Below are positions 40,239 through 49,052 of a stretch of DNA of 64,000 bases, one piece after another. Source of the stretch: Gammaproteobacteria bacterium (lineage in GTDB: Bacteria > Pseudomonadota > Gammaproteobacteria > Chromatiales > Chromatiaceae); contig JAABSM010000005.1 of assembly GCA_011390365.1 (NCBI GenBank), positions 1-64,000 on the forward strand, given 5' to 3'. Under the pieces are notes generated by a model. The model saw nothing but the letters and a program-made list of their open reading frames with translations. It was not told the DNA's origin and did no database searches. The first letter of the stretch is position 1, and the number at the start of each line of letters is the position of its first letter. The translations under genes and the position numbers were made by a program.

Positions 40239-41195
40239 ATGAACCCGAAAGACCTGGACTCCCTTCGCGCCCACCTCTCCGCCCGTGTCATCGGCCAGCA
40301 CAAGCTGATCGAAAGCATGCTGATCTGCCTGCTCAGCGACGGCCACCTGCTGGTGGAAGGCATGCCCGGGTTGGCGAAGACCACCGCGGTCAAGGCCCTC
40401 GCCGAGGGCATCGAGGGGGACTTTCACCGGGTCCAGTTCACCCCCGACCTGCTGCCATCGGACCTGATCGGCACCGATATCTATCGCCACGAGAAAGGGG
40501 AGTTCGAGTTCCGCGCCGGGCCGCTGTTTCACAACGTCCTGCTCGCCGACGAGGTCAACCGCGCCCCGGCCAAGGTCCAGGCGGCGCTGCTGGAGGCGAT
40601 GGGGGAGCACCAGATCACCGTCGGCCAGAAGACCTACAAGCTGCCGGAGCTGTTCATGGTGCTGGCGACCCAGAACCCCATCGAGCAGGAGGGCACCTAC
40701 CACCTGCCCGAGGCCCAGCTCGACCGCTTTCTGATGCAGGTATGGGTCGACTATCCCAATCGCGCCGAAGAGCTATCGATCCTGGAACTGGACCTGAACC
40801 AGCAGAAGGCCGCGCCGCCGCCCCCGGCGCAGCCGCTCTCCCAGCAGGCCATCTTCAACATCCGCAAGGATGTCGCCAACGTCTATCTCGACCCCAAGCT
40901 CAACAGCTATATCGTCGACCTGATTCAGGCGACCCGCAACCCCGGCGCCTATGATCCTGACCTGGGGCGCTGGAGCCGTTTCGGCGCCTCGCCCCGCGCC
41001 TCCATCGCGCTGGCCCGCTGCGCCCGCGCCGCGGCCTGGCTCAACGGCGACCAGTATGTACTGCCCGATCACATCCAGCAGGTCGCCCCCGAGATCCTGC
41101 GCCACCGCGTGCTACTCACCTTCGAAGGCGAGGCCGAGGGCATCACCAACGACCACTACGTCAACCGCCTGCTCGAACTGGTGGCCGTACCTTGA
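40239..41195 (+). CDS. MoxR-family AAA+ ATPase of the Bat operon
   Basis: The 318-residue ATPase has Walker A GMPGLAKTT, Walker B VLLADEVNRAP and ATQNPIEQEGTYHLPEAQLDRF. It is the first gene of a Bat (aerotolerance-like) operon: MoxR, DUF58, DUF4381, two VWA proteins, TPR protein, BatD. MoxR ATPases are thought to remodel the VWA partners or their client proteins. The glycine-lysine loop has alanine before lysine (GLAKTT), as in this MoxR branch. Confidence 0.92.
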   Translation: MNPKDLDSLRAHLSARVIGQHKLIESMLICLLSDGHLLVEGMPGLAKTTAVKALAEGIEGDFHRVQFTPDLLPSDLIGTDIYRHEKGEFEFRAGPLFHNVLLADEVNRAPAKVQAALLEAMGEHQITVGQKTYKLPELFMVLATQNPIEQEGTYHLPEAQLDRFLMQVWVDYPNRAEELSILELDLNQQKAAPPPPAQPLSQQAIFNIRKDVANVYLDPKLNSYIVDLIQATRNPGAYDPDLGRWSRFGASPRASIALARCARAAAWLNGDQYVLPDHIQQVAPEILRHRVLLTFEGEAEGITNDHYVNRLLELVAVP

Positions 41196-41247
41196 TGACG
41201 AGCATCGCGCACAGCCCACGGCGCGCGCGAAACGGGAACTGAGCAGT

Positions 41248-42168
41248 ATGGCCTTGCATCCGCGACTCGACGACCTCCTCGAACTGCGCCACCAGGCCCA
41301 CGCCCTGGGCATGGCCTCTCACCACCTCGTCAGCTCCAATTTCAGCGGTCTCTACGCCTCGGTGTTTCGCGGCTCCGGTCTCGACTTCGACGAGGTGCGG
41401 GAATACCAGCAGGGAGATGACGTGCGCAACATGGAGTGGAAGGTCACCGCGCGCACCAACAGCCCCCACATGAAGGTCTTTCGCGAGGAGCGGGAGCGCA
41501 GCGTGGTGCTGGTGGTGGACCAGGGACCGCACATGAGCTTCGGCACCCGCGGCACCTTCAAATCGGTGCAGGCGGCCCGCGCCGCGGCGCTACTGGGCTG
41601 GGCCGCCAACGCGGTACAGGATCGGGTCGGCGGCCTGCTGTTCGGCAATGACGATACCGGTCTGCAACACTTCCGCCCGACCAAGGATCGCCGCGCCCTG
41701 TGGAGACTGCTAAAGGCCCTTTCCGTTCCCGGCGCGGAAGGTCCCAGTGATGAAGATCGCCTGGCACGGGCGCTGCAACACGCCGAACGGGGCGCGGCCA
41801 CCGGCGGCCTGATCCTGGTGATCGGCGACTTCAATCGCGAGACCCAATCCCTGGAGTCGGTGATGGGACGCCTCTGCCAGCGTCATACCCTGGCGCTGAT
41901 CCCCATCGACGACCCCGCCGACCGGGAACTGCCGCGCATGGGCCGGGCGGTCTTCGCCGGCCCGGACGGCGAAATGATCGAGGTGGATACCGACGACGAC
42001 GCCGGCCAGAAGGCCTATACCGAGGCCTGGGAGAGCCATCGCACCGCCCTGCTCGGCCTCGCCAACCGACTCGGCATGCCCTGCATCCCGATACGCACCG
42101 ACGAGGATGTCCACCCGGCGCTGATTCGCGGCCTGCAACACAGCGCGCGCACGAGGATCCTGCGATGA
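41248..42168 (+). CDS. DUF58 domain protein
   Basis: The 306-residue product has the DUF58 signature FRGSGLDFDEVREYQQGDDVRNMEWKVTAR and a VWA-like core VVLVVDQGPHMSFGT. DUF58 proteins are regular partners of MoxR ATPases. I chose ATG 41248 because the frame upstream overlaps moxR. It overlaps the DUF4381 gene by 4 bases. Confidence 0.92.
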   Translation: MALHPRLDDLLELRHQAHALGMASHHLVSSNFSGLYASVFRGSGLDFDEVREYQQGDDVRNMEWKVTARTNSPHMKVFREERERSVVLVVDQGPHMSFGTRGTFKSVQAARAAALLGWAANAVQDRVGGLLFGNDDTGLQHFRPTKDRRALWRLLKALSVPGAEGPSDEDRLARALQHAERGAATGGLILVIGDFNRETQSLESVMGRLCQRHTLALIPIDDPADRELPRMGRAVFAGPDGEMIEVDTDDDAGQKAYTEAWESHRTALLGLANRLGMPCIPIRTDEDVHPALIRGLQHSARTRILR

Positions 42169-42692
42169 TCGGCGACCTCACCACGCAACTGCGGGACATT
42201 CACGATCTCGACCCCATCGGCTGGTGGCCGCCGGCGATCGGCTGGTGGCTGGTCGCCGCCGCCGCCCTGCTGGCGCTGTATCTGCTGTTTCAGCTGCTAA
42301 GTTCGCTGGTACGGGATCCGCCGGGGAGCTGGCGGCGCGAGGCCCGCGCCCTGCTCCACGATCTGCGCCGCCGTCAGCGCAAGCAGCCCCCCAAGCGCAC
42401 CGCCGCCGAGCTCTCGGAACTGCTGCGTCGCATCGCCATCGCCCGCTTCGGTCGCGACCACTGCGCCGCCCTCTCCGGCGAAGAGTGGCTAAAGTGGCTG
42501 AAGGAACATGACCCCAACCATTTCGACTGGCCCCGCCACGGCGCGCTGCTGATCAAGCTGCCCTATGCACCGGTTCAGGAAGGGACCCAGACGCCAGCCC
42601 TCGAACAGCTGATCAACGCCGCGCTGAACATCGTCGCCGCCAGCCGTGAAGATGCCACCCGCCAGCGGCGCTCGCCGCTCCCGGAGGCCTGA
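42165..42692 (+). CDS. DUF4381 membrane protein of the Bat operon
   Basis: The 175-residue product has one membrane span at about residues 24-48 preceded by the conserved LRDIHDLDPIGWWPPAIGWW, then a basic cytoplasmic helical region (RREARALLHDLRRRQRKQ). This is the DUF4381 pattern found between DUF58 and the VWA genes. It starts with ATGA overlapping the DUF58 stop. Confidence 0.88.
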   Translation: MIGDLTTQLRDIHDLDPIGWWPPAIGWWLVAAAALLALYLLFQLLSSLVRDPPGSWRREARALLHDLRRRQRKQPPKRTAAELSELLRRIAIARFGRDHCAALSGEEWLKWLKEHDPNHFDWPRHGALLIKLPYAPVQEGTQTPALEQLINAALNIVAASREDATRQRRSPLPEA

Positions 42693-42694
42693 TC

Positions 42695-43177
42695 ATGGAC
42701 CCCAAGTACCTCGCCGCCGAAGAGTTGGGCATCCGCCTGGAGATCGTGAACGGTCTGCCGATCTGGGAGGCGCATCCGGTCTATCGTCACCAGAAGGCGG
42801 TGGACACCATCCGCCAATCGATTCACAACGCGTCGGCAAACGAAGAGTGCGCCTGCGTGCACATCGCCGACGTCTATATCCAGTTTCCGGAGGGCTCCCT
42901 CAAGCGTCCCGACATCGCAATTTTCTGCCGTGAACCGGAAGAGCTGGACGACGCCATCCACCAGGTCCCCGAGGCGGTGATCGAGGTGACAAGCAAGGGT
43001 TACGAAGCGAAGGACCTGGAGATCGCCCCGCCCTTCTACCTCTCCCAGGGAGTAAAGGACGTGGTGGTCTTCGACCCCATCGCCCTCACCACCCGCCATT
43101 TTCGTCGTGACGGTGTCACCGAAAGCCCCTCGCCGAAGGTGATTCAGCTGGAGTGCGGCTGCGAGGTGACGGTATGA
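42695..43177 (+). CDS. Uma2-family putative endonuclease
   Basis: The 160-residue protein shows a Uma2-type PD-(D/E)xK fold: LKRPDIAIFCRE (Asp), EAVIEVTSKGYEAKDLE (Glu-x-Thr/Ser in place of the usual ExK) and YLSQGVKDVVVFDP. Uma2 proteins are abundant in cyanobacteria and some environmental bacteria with no settled role. It begins 2 bp after DUF4381 and is not a normal Bat-operon member, so it was probably inserted here along with the repeats that follow. Confidence 0.78.
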   Translation: MDPKYLAAEELGIRLEIVNGLPIWEAHPVYRHQKAVDTIRQSIHNASANEECACVHIADVYIQFPEGSLKRPDIAIFCREPEELDDAIHQVPEAVIEVTSKGYEAKDLEIAPPFYLSQGVKDVVVFDPIALTTRHFRRDGVTESPSPKVIQLECGCEVTV

Positions 43178-43199
43178 AGGTGAATCAGGCACCGTCCAT

Positions 43200-43272
43200 G
43201 TGGGAGCGGATTGCATCCGCGAATACCGCACTGCTAACGGCACTCGATGTCGCGGTTGCAAACCGCTCCCAC
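43200..43272. repeat. Hairpin repeat, GTGGGAGCGGATTGC family, complete copy
   Basis: GTGGGAGCGGATTGCATCCG at 43200 is inverted near 43250-43272 as CGGTTGCAAACCGCTCCCAC. Half copies of the left arm occur at 47265-47290 and 63733-63757. Confidence 0.75.
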
Positions 43273-43450
43273 AGCGGAGCGCGGTTGCGGAACGTCGGGG
43301 GGAGAAGTGACCGCACATCCATTGAACTAAGCCCCGGAATGTCGGATGCGCTCGCGCTTATCCGACCTACACAAGATTTGGCAAAAGATCAGTCGAGCTC
43401 ACCTGAACTGACGGCAATGCCTCTCCCATCGAAAAGTGACACCACACCCG

Positions 43451-43568
43451 CTCCCCCCTTTGGCAAAGGGGGGCTGGGGGGGATTTCTGGCTATGGAATG
43501 CTCAAACCAGCTTATCCCCCCAGGTTCGAAAATCCCCCCCTACCCCCCCTTTGCGAAAGGGGGGGATG
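43451..43568. repeat. C/G-tract inverted repeat in the Bat operon
   Basis: CTCCCCCCTTTGGCAAAGGG at 43451 and its inverted counterpart CCCCCCTTTGCGAAAGGGGG near 43544-43564 bracket a short spacer. It belongs to the C/G-tract family noted at 8698 and 22361. No gene is supported between 43178 and 43642. Confidence 0.7.
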
Positions 43569-43642
43569 GATCGCGTCTTCGTTTGAGAAGGGAGAACTGA
43601 ACCGCCCATTCTCAACTATCTTCACCTCCAGCAGGCCGCCCC

Positions 43643-44689
43643 GTGTTTGAATTCCACTGGCCCTGGATGGCGTCACTTCTGCTGTTGCCGTTACTGGCAC
43701 GCTGGCTCTGGCCACGCGTCGTGGCGAGCAATGCCGAACGCCCCCATGAAGGCCGCCAGACCACCCTGATTCATCCCTCGCTGGCGCGCCTGCAAGCCGG
43801 CTTTCACGGCCGCAATCCGCGCAGCCCCATCGCCGGCAAGCTGCACGGCCTGTTGCTGGCGTTGCTGTGGCTGGCCCTTACCCTGGCGATGATGGGCCCC
43901 CAGTGGCTGGAGCCCCATACCGAGCTCAAGACCGCCGGTTACGACCTGATGCTGGCGGTCGACACCTCCCGCTCCATGACCGCGTTGGACTTCAGCAAGG
44001 ACGGCATGCCCGTCAGTCGCATGTCGGTGGTCAAGGGGGTGATGGACCGCTTTATCGCCAATCGTGACGGGGACAGGTTAGGACTGGTGATCTTCGGCAA
44101 CCAGGCCTTCGTGCAGTCGCCCCTGACCCTGGATCTGGAGGCGGTGCGGGGCATCCTCGCCGACATCGACCCGGGCATGGCCGGCGACGCCACCGCCATG
44201 GGCGACGCCATCGGGCTGGCGATCAAGAAGCTCAGGGAGCGTCCCGAGGGCTCACGGGTGCTGATCCTGATCACCGACGGCGAAAACACCTCGGGCCTGA
44301 TCCCGCCCGAGCAGGCCGCCGCCCTCGCCGCCGCCGAAGGGGTGCGGATCTACGCCATCGGCGTCGGCAGCAATCAGGAGGAGGTGCCGATTCGCGGCAG
44401 CGACGGCCAGTATCACCTGGAGTCCGACATCGGCATGCGGGAAGATACCCTGATCGCACTCTCCCGCGGCACCGGCGGCGCCTACTTTCGCGCCACCAAC
44501 ACCCGCGCCCTGGAGGAGATCTCGCAACGCATCGACATGCTGGAGAAGACCGAGGCGGAACACCACACCACCCTCATCCCCCAGCCCCTCTACCGCTGGC
44601 CGTTGGGGGCGGCGATACTGATCTGGCTGCTGCTGGGGCTGTTCCCGGAAGGCCGCATCCGCACCCCAGAGGGACGCCGTCATGCCTGA
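43643..44689 (+). CDS. VWA-domain membrane protein (BatA-like)
   Basis: The 348-residue product has two N-terminal membrane spans, a von Willebrand factor A domain with the metal site DTSRSMTALDFSKDG (MIDAS DxSxS), and a C-terminal span (LGAAILIWLLLGLF). BatA-like proteins sit in the inner membrane with the VWA domain in the periplasm. The start is GTG at 43643. It overlaps the next VWA gene by 8 bases. Confidence 0.92.
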   Translation: MFEFHWPWMASLLLLPLLARWLWPRVVASNAERPHEGRQTTLIHPSLARLQAGFHGRNPRSPIAGKLHGLLLALLWLALTLAMMGPQWLEPHTELKTAGYDLMLAVDTSRSMTALDFSKDGMPVSRMSVVKGVMDRFIANRDGDRLGLVIFGNQAFVQSPLTLDLEAVRGILADIDPGMAGDATAMGDAIGLAIKKLRERPEGSRVLILITDGENTSGLIPPEQAAALAAAEGVRIYAIGVGSNQEEVPIRGSDGQYHLESDIGMREDTLIALSRGTGGAYFRATNTRALEEISQRIDMLEKTEAEHHTTLIPQPLYRWPLGAAILIWLLLGLFPEGRIRTPEGRRHA

Positions 44690-45713
44690 AGCGGGTTTTC
44701 ACTTCGAACAACCCTGGTGGCTACTGGCGCTGCTGCTGATCCTGCCCATCTCCGCCTGGCTGCGGCGCAGCCGGGTGACCAGCGCCAACGCCCGCATCAA
44801 TCGCTACGCCGACGCCCATCTGATGCCCCACCTCACCGGCAGTCGCGAACTCAAGACCCGCGAACGACGCCTGCGCCTGACCCGCTGGGCGGCGGTGTGG
44901 AGCCTGCTGGTGATCGCCATCGCCGGCCCGCGCTGGGACTTCACCGAGATCAAGCTCTACAGCCCCGGCGCGAGCCTGGTGATCCTGCTCGACATCTCCC
45001 GCTCGATGGAGGTCACGGATGTCCAGCCCAACCGCCTCGCCCGCGCCCGCCAGGAGATCGAGGACCTGCTAGACAACAACGCCGGCGCCCGCGTCGGCCT
45101 GATCGCCTTCGCCTCGATTGCTCATGTGGTTAGCCCGATCACCGAGGACAACGCCAGCATCAAGGCGCAACTCCCCGCCCTCGCCACCGACCTGGTGCGC
45201 TTGCAAGGTTCCCGCTTCGAAGAGGCCCTCAATCGCGCCCGCCATCTACTCGCCGGTGAGCCCAAGGATAGCGCCCGACATGTGCTGCTGATCTCCGACG
45301 GCGATTTCATCGAAGGCACATTGCAACAACAGGCGGCCAACCTCGCCGCCGACGGCATCCGCCTGCACACCCTCGGCATCGGTACCGAGGAAGGCGGACC
45401 GGTGCCCGCCCCCCAGGGCAAGTGGCTCACCGACAACCGCCGCAACCTGGTCTACTCCAAGCTCGAAGCGAACCGCATGTCCCGCCTCGCCGAAGCGGGC
45501 AAGGGCCTCTACCGCGGCGCCGACTTCCGGGACGACGACGTCAACGCGATTCTGGAAGCGGTGATCCAGGAGACCGGCGAGGTGCGGGAACAGAACCGCT
45601 CCACGCTGGTCTGGAACGAGCGCTTCTACTGGCTGATCCTCCCCGCCATGCTGCTGTTGCTGGGGGCCTTCCGGCGCATTCGCAGCCGCCAACCGGAGGA
45701 GGCGCCTCGATGA
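44682..45713 (+). CDS. VWA-domain membrane protein (BatB-like)
   Basis: The 343-residue product repeats the BatA layout: N-terminal spans (WWLLALLLILPISAWL and WAAVWSLLVIAIAG), a VWA domain with DISRSMEVTDVQPNRL, and a C-terminal span (FYWLILPAMLLLLGAF). Its stop overlaps the ATG of the TPR gene (ATGA at 45710-45713). Confidence 0.92.
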   Translation: MPEAGFHFEQPWWLLALLLILPISAWLRRSRVTSANARINRYADAHLMPHLTGSRELKTRERRLRLTRWAAVWSLLVIAIAGPRWDFTEIKLYSPGASLVILLDISRSMEVTDVQPNRLARARQEIEDLLDNNAGARVGLIAFASIAHVVSPITEDNASIKAQLPALATDLVRLQGSRFEEALNRARHLLAGEPKDSARHVLLISDGDFIEGTLQQQAANLAADGIRLHTLGIGTEEGGPVPAPQGKWLTDNRRNLVYSKLEANRMSRLAEAGKGLYRGADFRDDDVNAILEAVIQETGEVREQNRSTLVWNERFYWLILPAMLLLLGAFRRIRSRQPEEAPR

Positions 45714-47128
45714 GATCCCGCACCACCCTGCTTGGCCTCATTCTCCTGCCGTGGTTGGGCGTCGCCAACGCCGACTGGTTCAACAACCAGGCGCAACGGG
45801 CCGCCGAGCTATACAACCGGGGCGCCTTCGCCGAAGCGGCGCAACTCTTCGAGGATCCCTATCGCAAGGGGGTCGCCCTCTATCGCGAAGGTGACTATAA
45901 CGCCGCCGCCAAATCCTTCGAAGCGGTGGAGCGGGAGTCGGTCAAGCTCGACGCCGACTACAACCTGGGCAACGCCCGCTTTCAGCTAGGCGAGTTCGAA
46001 AAGGCCATACGCGCCTACGACCAGGTGCTGGAGCAGGAGCCCCACCATCCGGACGCCCGCTTCAATCTCGGCCTGGCCCGCGCCATGCTCGCCGAGACCG
46101 ACCCCGAGCAGCTGGAGAAACTCGACGAAGAGAAGAAGCGCAAGCAAGAGGAGAAGAAAAAGGAGCAGGAAAAGAAGGACAAGGAACAGCAGCCCCAAGA
46201 AGAGCAAGAGCAAGACAAGCAGGAGCAAAAGGAAGAGCAATCCGGCGAAGAAAAGAAAGAGGAACAGGAGTCCGAGGGCGAAGAGGAGTCGGAGGAGCAG
46301 CAGTCCGGGGATCAACAGCAAGCAGACCAAGAGCAGGAGTCCGAGTCGGGCGAACAACAACAAGAACAGCAGCAATCCGGCGACTCCGGTGAAGAGCAGC
46401 AGGAAGGCGGCGGCGATACCGGCGAGGAATCGGACAAGTCCGGCCCCGAGGAGACCGAAGAACAGAAGGAAGGCGAGCAATCCAGCGAGCAGGAGCAGCA
46501 ACAGGGCAAGGGCCAGCAGAAAGAGCAGCAGGAGGGCAAGCCCGAAGAGGAGGATGAGAGCTCCGAGCAGAAGGACTCCGGTGGAGATCAGGAGGAGAGG
46601 CAAGACGCGGACGCCGGTGAGCAGGAGGACCCGGACAGGGACAAGGGTCAGCAGGGTGAAGAACCCCAGGATCAGGAGCAGGGCGAGGGCCAAGAGCCGG
46701 ACCAGCAGCCTCGCGACACCTCCGGCGGCGAAGAGCCGATGGACCAGGATCAACCCGGCGAGGGCCAGGAAGAACAGGAGACCGATGGCGCGGGCAAGCG
46801 TCCGCCGCAAGCGGGCATGCCACCGCCCCAGGGACCGCCGCCCCCCGATGGACCGCCGGAGGGTATGGAGCCCGGCATGCGAGCCGAAGCGGTGGACGAG
46901 TTCGACCAGCAGGGCGAGGCCCCCGACCCGGACGCCGAGCGCGAAGGCGGCGAGGGCGACCCCCAAGAACCTGGCAAGGGGCGCGGCAATGTCTCGCCGA
47001 TGATGGAGCAGTGGCTGGAACAGATCGAAGGTGATCCCGCTTATCTGCTGCGCAATCAGTTCATGATGGAAGAGCAGCGGGCGCTGCGTCAGCGTGGTGG
47101 CGCGTTGCGGGAGACACGGCCTTGGTAG
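45710..47128 (+). CDS. BatC-like TPR protein with a very long Glu/Gln-rich domain
   Basis: The 472-residue protein begins with a signal peptide (LLGLILLPWLGVANA) and TPR repeats (AAELYNRGAFAEAAQLFEDPYRKGVALYREGDYNAA and DADYNLGNARFQLGEFEKAIRAYDQVL). About 310 residues (roughly 135-440) then follow, made almost only of E, Q, K, D, S and G, predicted disordered or coiled and strongly acidic. A conserved end MMEQWLEQIEGDPAYLLRNQFMMEEQ closes the protein, as in other BatC/BatB TPR proteins. The low-complexity part is exceptionally long. It is probably periplasmic. Confidence 0.88.
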   Translation: MRSRTTLLGLILLPWLGVANADWFNNQAQRAAELYNRGAFAEAAQLFEDPYRKGVALYREGDYNAAAKSFEAVERESVKLDADYNLGNARFQLGEFEKAIRAYDQVLEQEPHHPDARFNLGLARAMLAETDPEQLEKLDEEKKRKQEEKKKEQEKKDKEQQPQEEQEQDKQEQKEEQSGEEKKEEQESEGEEESEEQQSGDQQQADQEQESESGEQQQEQQQSGDSGEEQQEGGGDTGEESDKSGPEETEEQKEGEQSSEQEQQQGKGQQKEQQEGKPEEEDESSEQKDSGGDQEERQDADAGEQEDPDRDKGQQGEEPQDQEQGEGQEPDQQPRDTSGGEEPMDQDQPGEGQEEQETDGAGKRPPQAGMPPPQGPPPPDGPPEGMEPGMRAEAVDEFDQQGEAPDPDAEREGGEGDPQEPGKGRGNVSPMMEQWLEQIEGDPAYLLRNQFMMEEQRALRQRGGALRETRPW

Positions 47129-47177
47129 ATCGACTGGCTAACCGACGATTAACGCAGATGAACTCACGGAACAAGGG

Positions 47178-49052
47178 ATGACAGGCGCTTCCATCTCGCA
47201 AAACGGTATCACGGCGCGGCGCGCCGAAAAGAGGTTCCCACGCGGCGCGTGGGAACCAGCGTGCCTGTGGGAGCGGATTGCATCCGCGAAAACCGCGCTG
47301 CTCCTTCTTGCCGGCCTGATCTTCAGCCTGCCAGGCCATGCCAATCAGCCAGGCTACTACGGCTATCCCTACTATCCCCAAGGCGCGCAACCCGGCCAGC
47401 CCCAAGGACAGCCATGGGGACAGCAACCCTGGGGCCAGCCTGGCTATGCCCCCCAGCAGCCCAGCGCCCCCGCCCAAAATATACCCCAAAGCCAGCCACA
47501 GCGGCCTGCTTATCCCGGATGGGGGCAGCCTGGCACGAGTCAGAATCAACCGCAATACGCACCCACGCAGCCGCAGTACTCGACGCAACCCCAGTACGCG
47601 CCGTCACAACCGCGCTACAACCCGAACCAACAACAATACAACCCGGCCCAGCCCCAATTTCGCCCCCAGGGGCAACAGCGCTCCCCCAGCGCCGCACACC
47701 CCTTCACCCTCTCTACCAAGCTGGAACTGGAACTGGGTGACAAGCTGCTCTACGTGCAACAAAGCACGGTGCTCACCCTGCGCGTGGTCAGCGAGACCAA
47801 CCTGCGCACCGCCACGCCGGAACTCCCCGGTGATGGCAAGATCGTCTACAAGAAGCTTGACGGCCCCACCCCGGAGCTGCGCGGCGACAAGATCGTCAAT
47901 CGTTATCGCTACGCCGTCACCCCCCTGACCGGCGGCGACATCCTGTTACCGCCCATCTCGGTCAGCGGTGAGACCAGCGGCGGCCAGAAGTTCGAGGCGA
48001 TCGCCGACAGCCCGCTACGCATCACGGTGTTGCCCGCCAAGGCCGAGCTCAACCCCTGGCTGCCGCTGCAGGGGCTGATCCTGCAAACCTACCTCACCAA
48101 CGAGCGGGGCGCGGAAGCGGGCAAGCCCATCACCCTCACCGTGGATATCTCGTCGGTCGGGGCGACCGGCAGCCAGCTCCCCTCCCTGGAGGGCCAGCTC
48201 AGCGGGACCCGGGATTTCAAGGTCTACCGAGAACAGGTGGAGGCGGAGGGCAAGGTCTCCGGCGACGGACGCTTTCTGACCGGCAACCGCACCGAGACCT
48301 TCACCCTCATCCCCACCCATGGCGGCAAGGTGCGCATCCCGGCGCTGGAGCTGAGCTGGTTCAACGTGGTGACCGGATCCACCGAAACCACCACCGTGCC
48401 CATCCGTCAGTTGATCGCCAAGGGGGATCCCGGCGACTTCGACCAGACCGCCAGCGAACGCTTTCCCGGCATGGGCTCGCTGCTGCTGTGGATCCCCATC
48501 GTCGCCATGTTCGTCGTTACCATCGGTTTCTGGATCCTCGCCTGGCTGCGCCACAAGCCCTTCATTCAACTCATGGAAGAGGAGTTTCGCATCGGCCTGG
48601 ACCTGATCCGGCGACTGATCGCCGGCTTCTTCATCTGGCTCTCCCCCATTCGTCGCCTGCAACGGCTGCGTCAGATCACGGTACGCCGAATGCCAAAATC
48701 CTGGCGCATGTGGTTCTGCGTCAAGCTGGTACAACAGGAAGACGACCCTGAGGTGTGGAGCTACATGCTCAAGTTTCTCGCCGACAAGCACCTCAAACTA
48801 CCACCGCAACGCTCCATGACCGCCCTCGGCCGCGAGATCGCCCGCATCCACCCCCGCGCCGACACCAAGACCCTGGGGAACCTCATGGAAAAGCTCGACG
48901 ACTACCTCTACGGACGCCGCGAAGAGCTGGACTTCGAACAATGGAAGCGCCAATTCCGCCGCCAGCTTCGCCCTGGCTTGTCAATACGCCGAAGCGGTGA
49001 AGAAACCATGGATAGCAGGCCGCGCAAGGGGCTACCGGTGCTCAACCCTTAG
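47178..49052 (+). CDS. BatD-like protein with repeat-derived N-terminus
   Basis: The 624-residue frame carries a hydrophobic signal (TALLLLAGLIFSLPGHANQ), then about 120 residues rich in Q, P, G and Y (PQYAPTQPQYSTQPQYAPSQP), then beta-rich BatD domains (TLSTKLELELGDKLLYVQQSTVLTLRVVSETNL, GSTETTTVPIRQL), one membrane span (LLLWIPIVAMFVVTIGFWILAWL) and a cytoplasmic tail. The first 50 codons are encoded by a REP element and a half copy of another repeat. ATG 47178 is the only credible start and has just a weak GGA upstream. Confidence 0.85.
   Translation: MTGASISQNGITARRAEKRFPRGAWEPACLWERIASAKTALLLLAGLIFSLPGHANQPGYYGYPYYPQGAQPGQPQGQPWGQQPWGQPGYAPQQPSAPAQNIPQSQPQRPAYPGWGQPGTSQNQPQYAPTQPQYSTQPQYAPSQPRYNPNQQQYNPAQPQFRPQGQQRSPSAAHPFTLSTKLELELGDKLLYVQQSTVLTLRVVSETNLRTATPELPGDGKIVYKKLDGPTPELRGDKIVNRYRYAVTPLTGGDILLPPISVSGETSGGQKFEAIADSPLRITVLPAKAELNPWLPLQGLILQTYLTNERGAEAGKPITLTVDISSVGATGSQLPSLEGQLSGTRDFKVYREQVEAEGKVSGDGRFLTGNRTETFTLIPTHGGKVRIPALELSWFNVVTGSTETTTVPIRQLIAKGDPGDFDQTASERFPGMGSLLLWIPIVAMFVVTIGFWILAWLRHKPFIQLMEEEFRIGLDLIRRLIAGFFIWLSPIRRLQRLRQITVRRMPKSWRMWFCVKLVQQEDDPEVWSYMLKFLADKHLKLPPQRSMTALGREIARIHPRADTKTLGNLMEKLDDYLYGRREELDFEQWKRQFRRQLRPGLSIRRSGEETMDSRPRKGLPVLNP
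47213..47257 (-). repeat. Solo REP element inside batD
   Basis: The two-stem REP unit (GGCGCGGCGCGCC, then the GGTTCCCACGCG palindrome) matches the copy downstream of the RAYT gene. It is translated here as part of the BatD N-terminus (RRAEKRFPRGAWEP). Confidence 0.85.
47265..47290 (+). repeat. Half copy of GTGGGAGCGGATTGC repeat inside batD
   Basis: CTGTGGGAGCGGATTGCATC and the following CGCGAA equal the left arm of the hairpin at 43200. It is read as LWERIASAK and leads straight into the hydrophobic core of the signal peptide. Confidence 0.8.

Noticed and set aside
43153-43650. 165-codon open frame after the Uma2 gene
   Set aside because: It consists of translated repeat sequence (WERIASA..., proline/glycine runs) and overlaps the Uma2 stop and the VWA gene start. 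No domain is seen.
47560-47680. Regular short repeats that could suggest a CRISPR array
   Set aside because: The units are codons for PQYxPxQ in frame within BatD, too short and without spacers.
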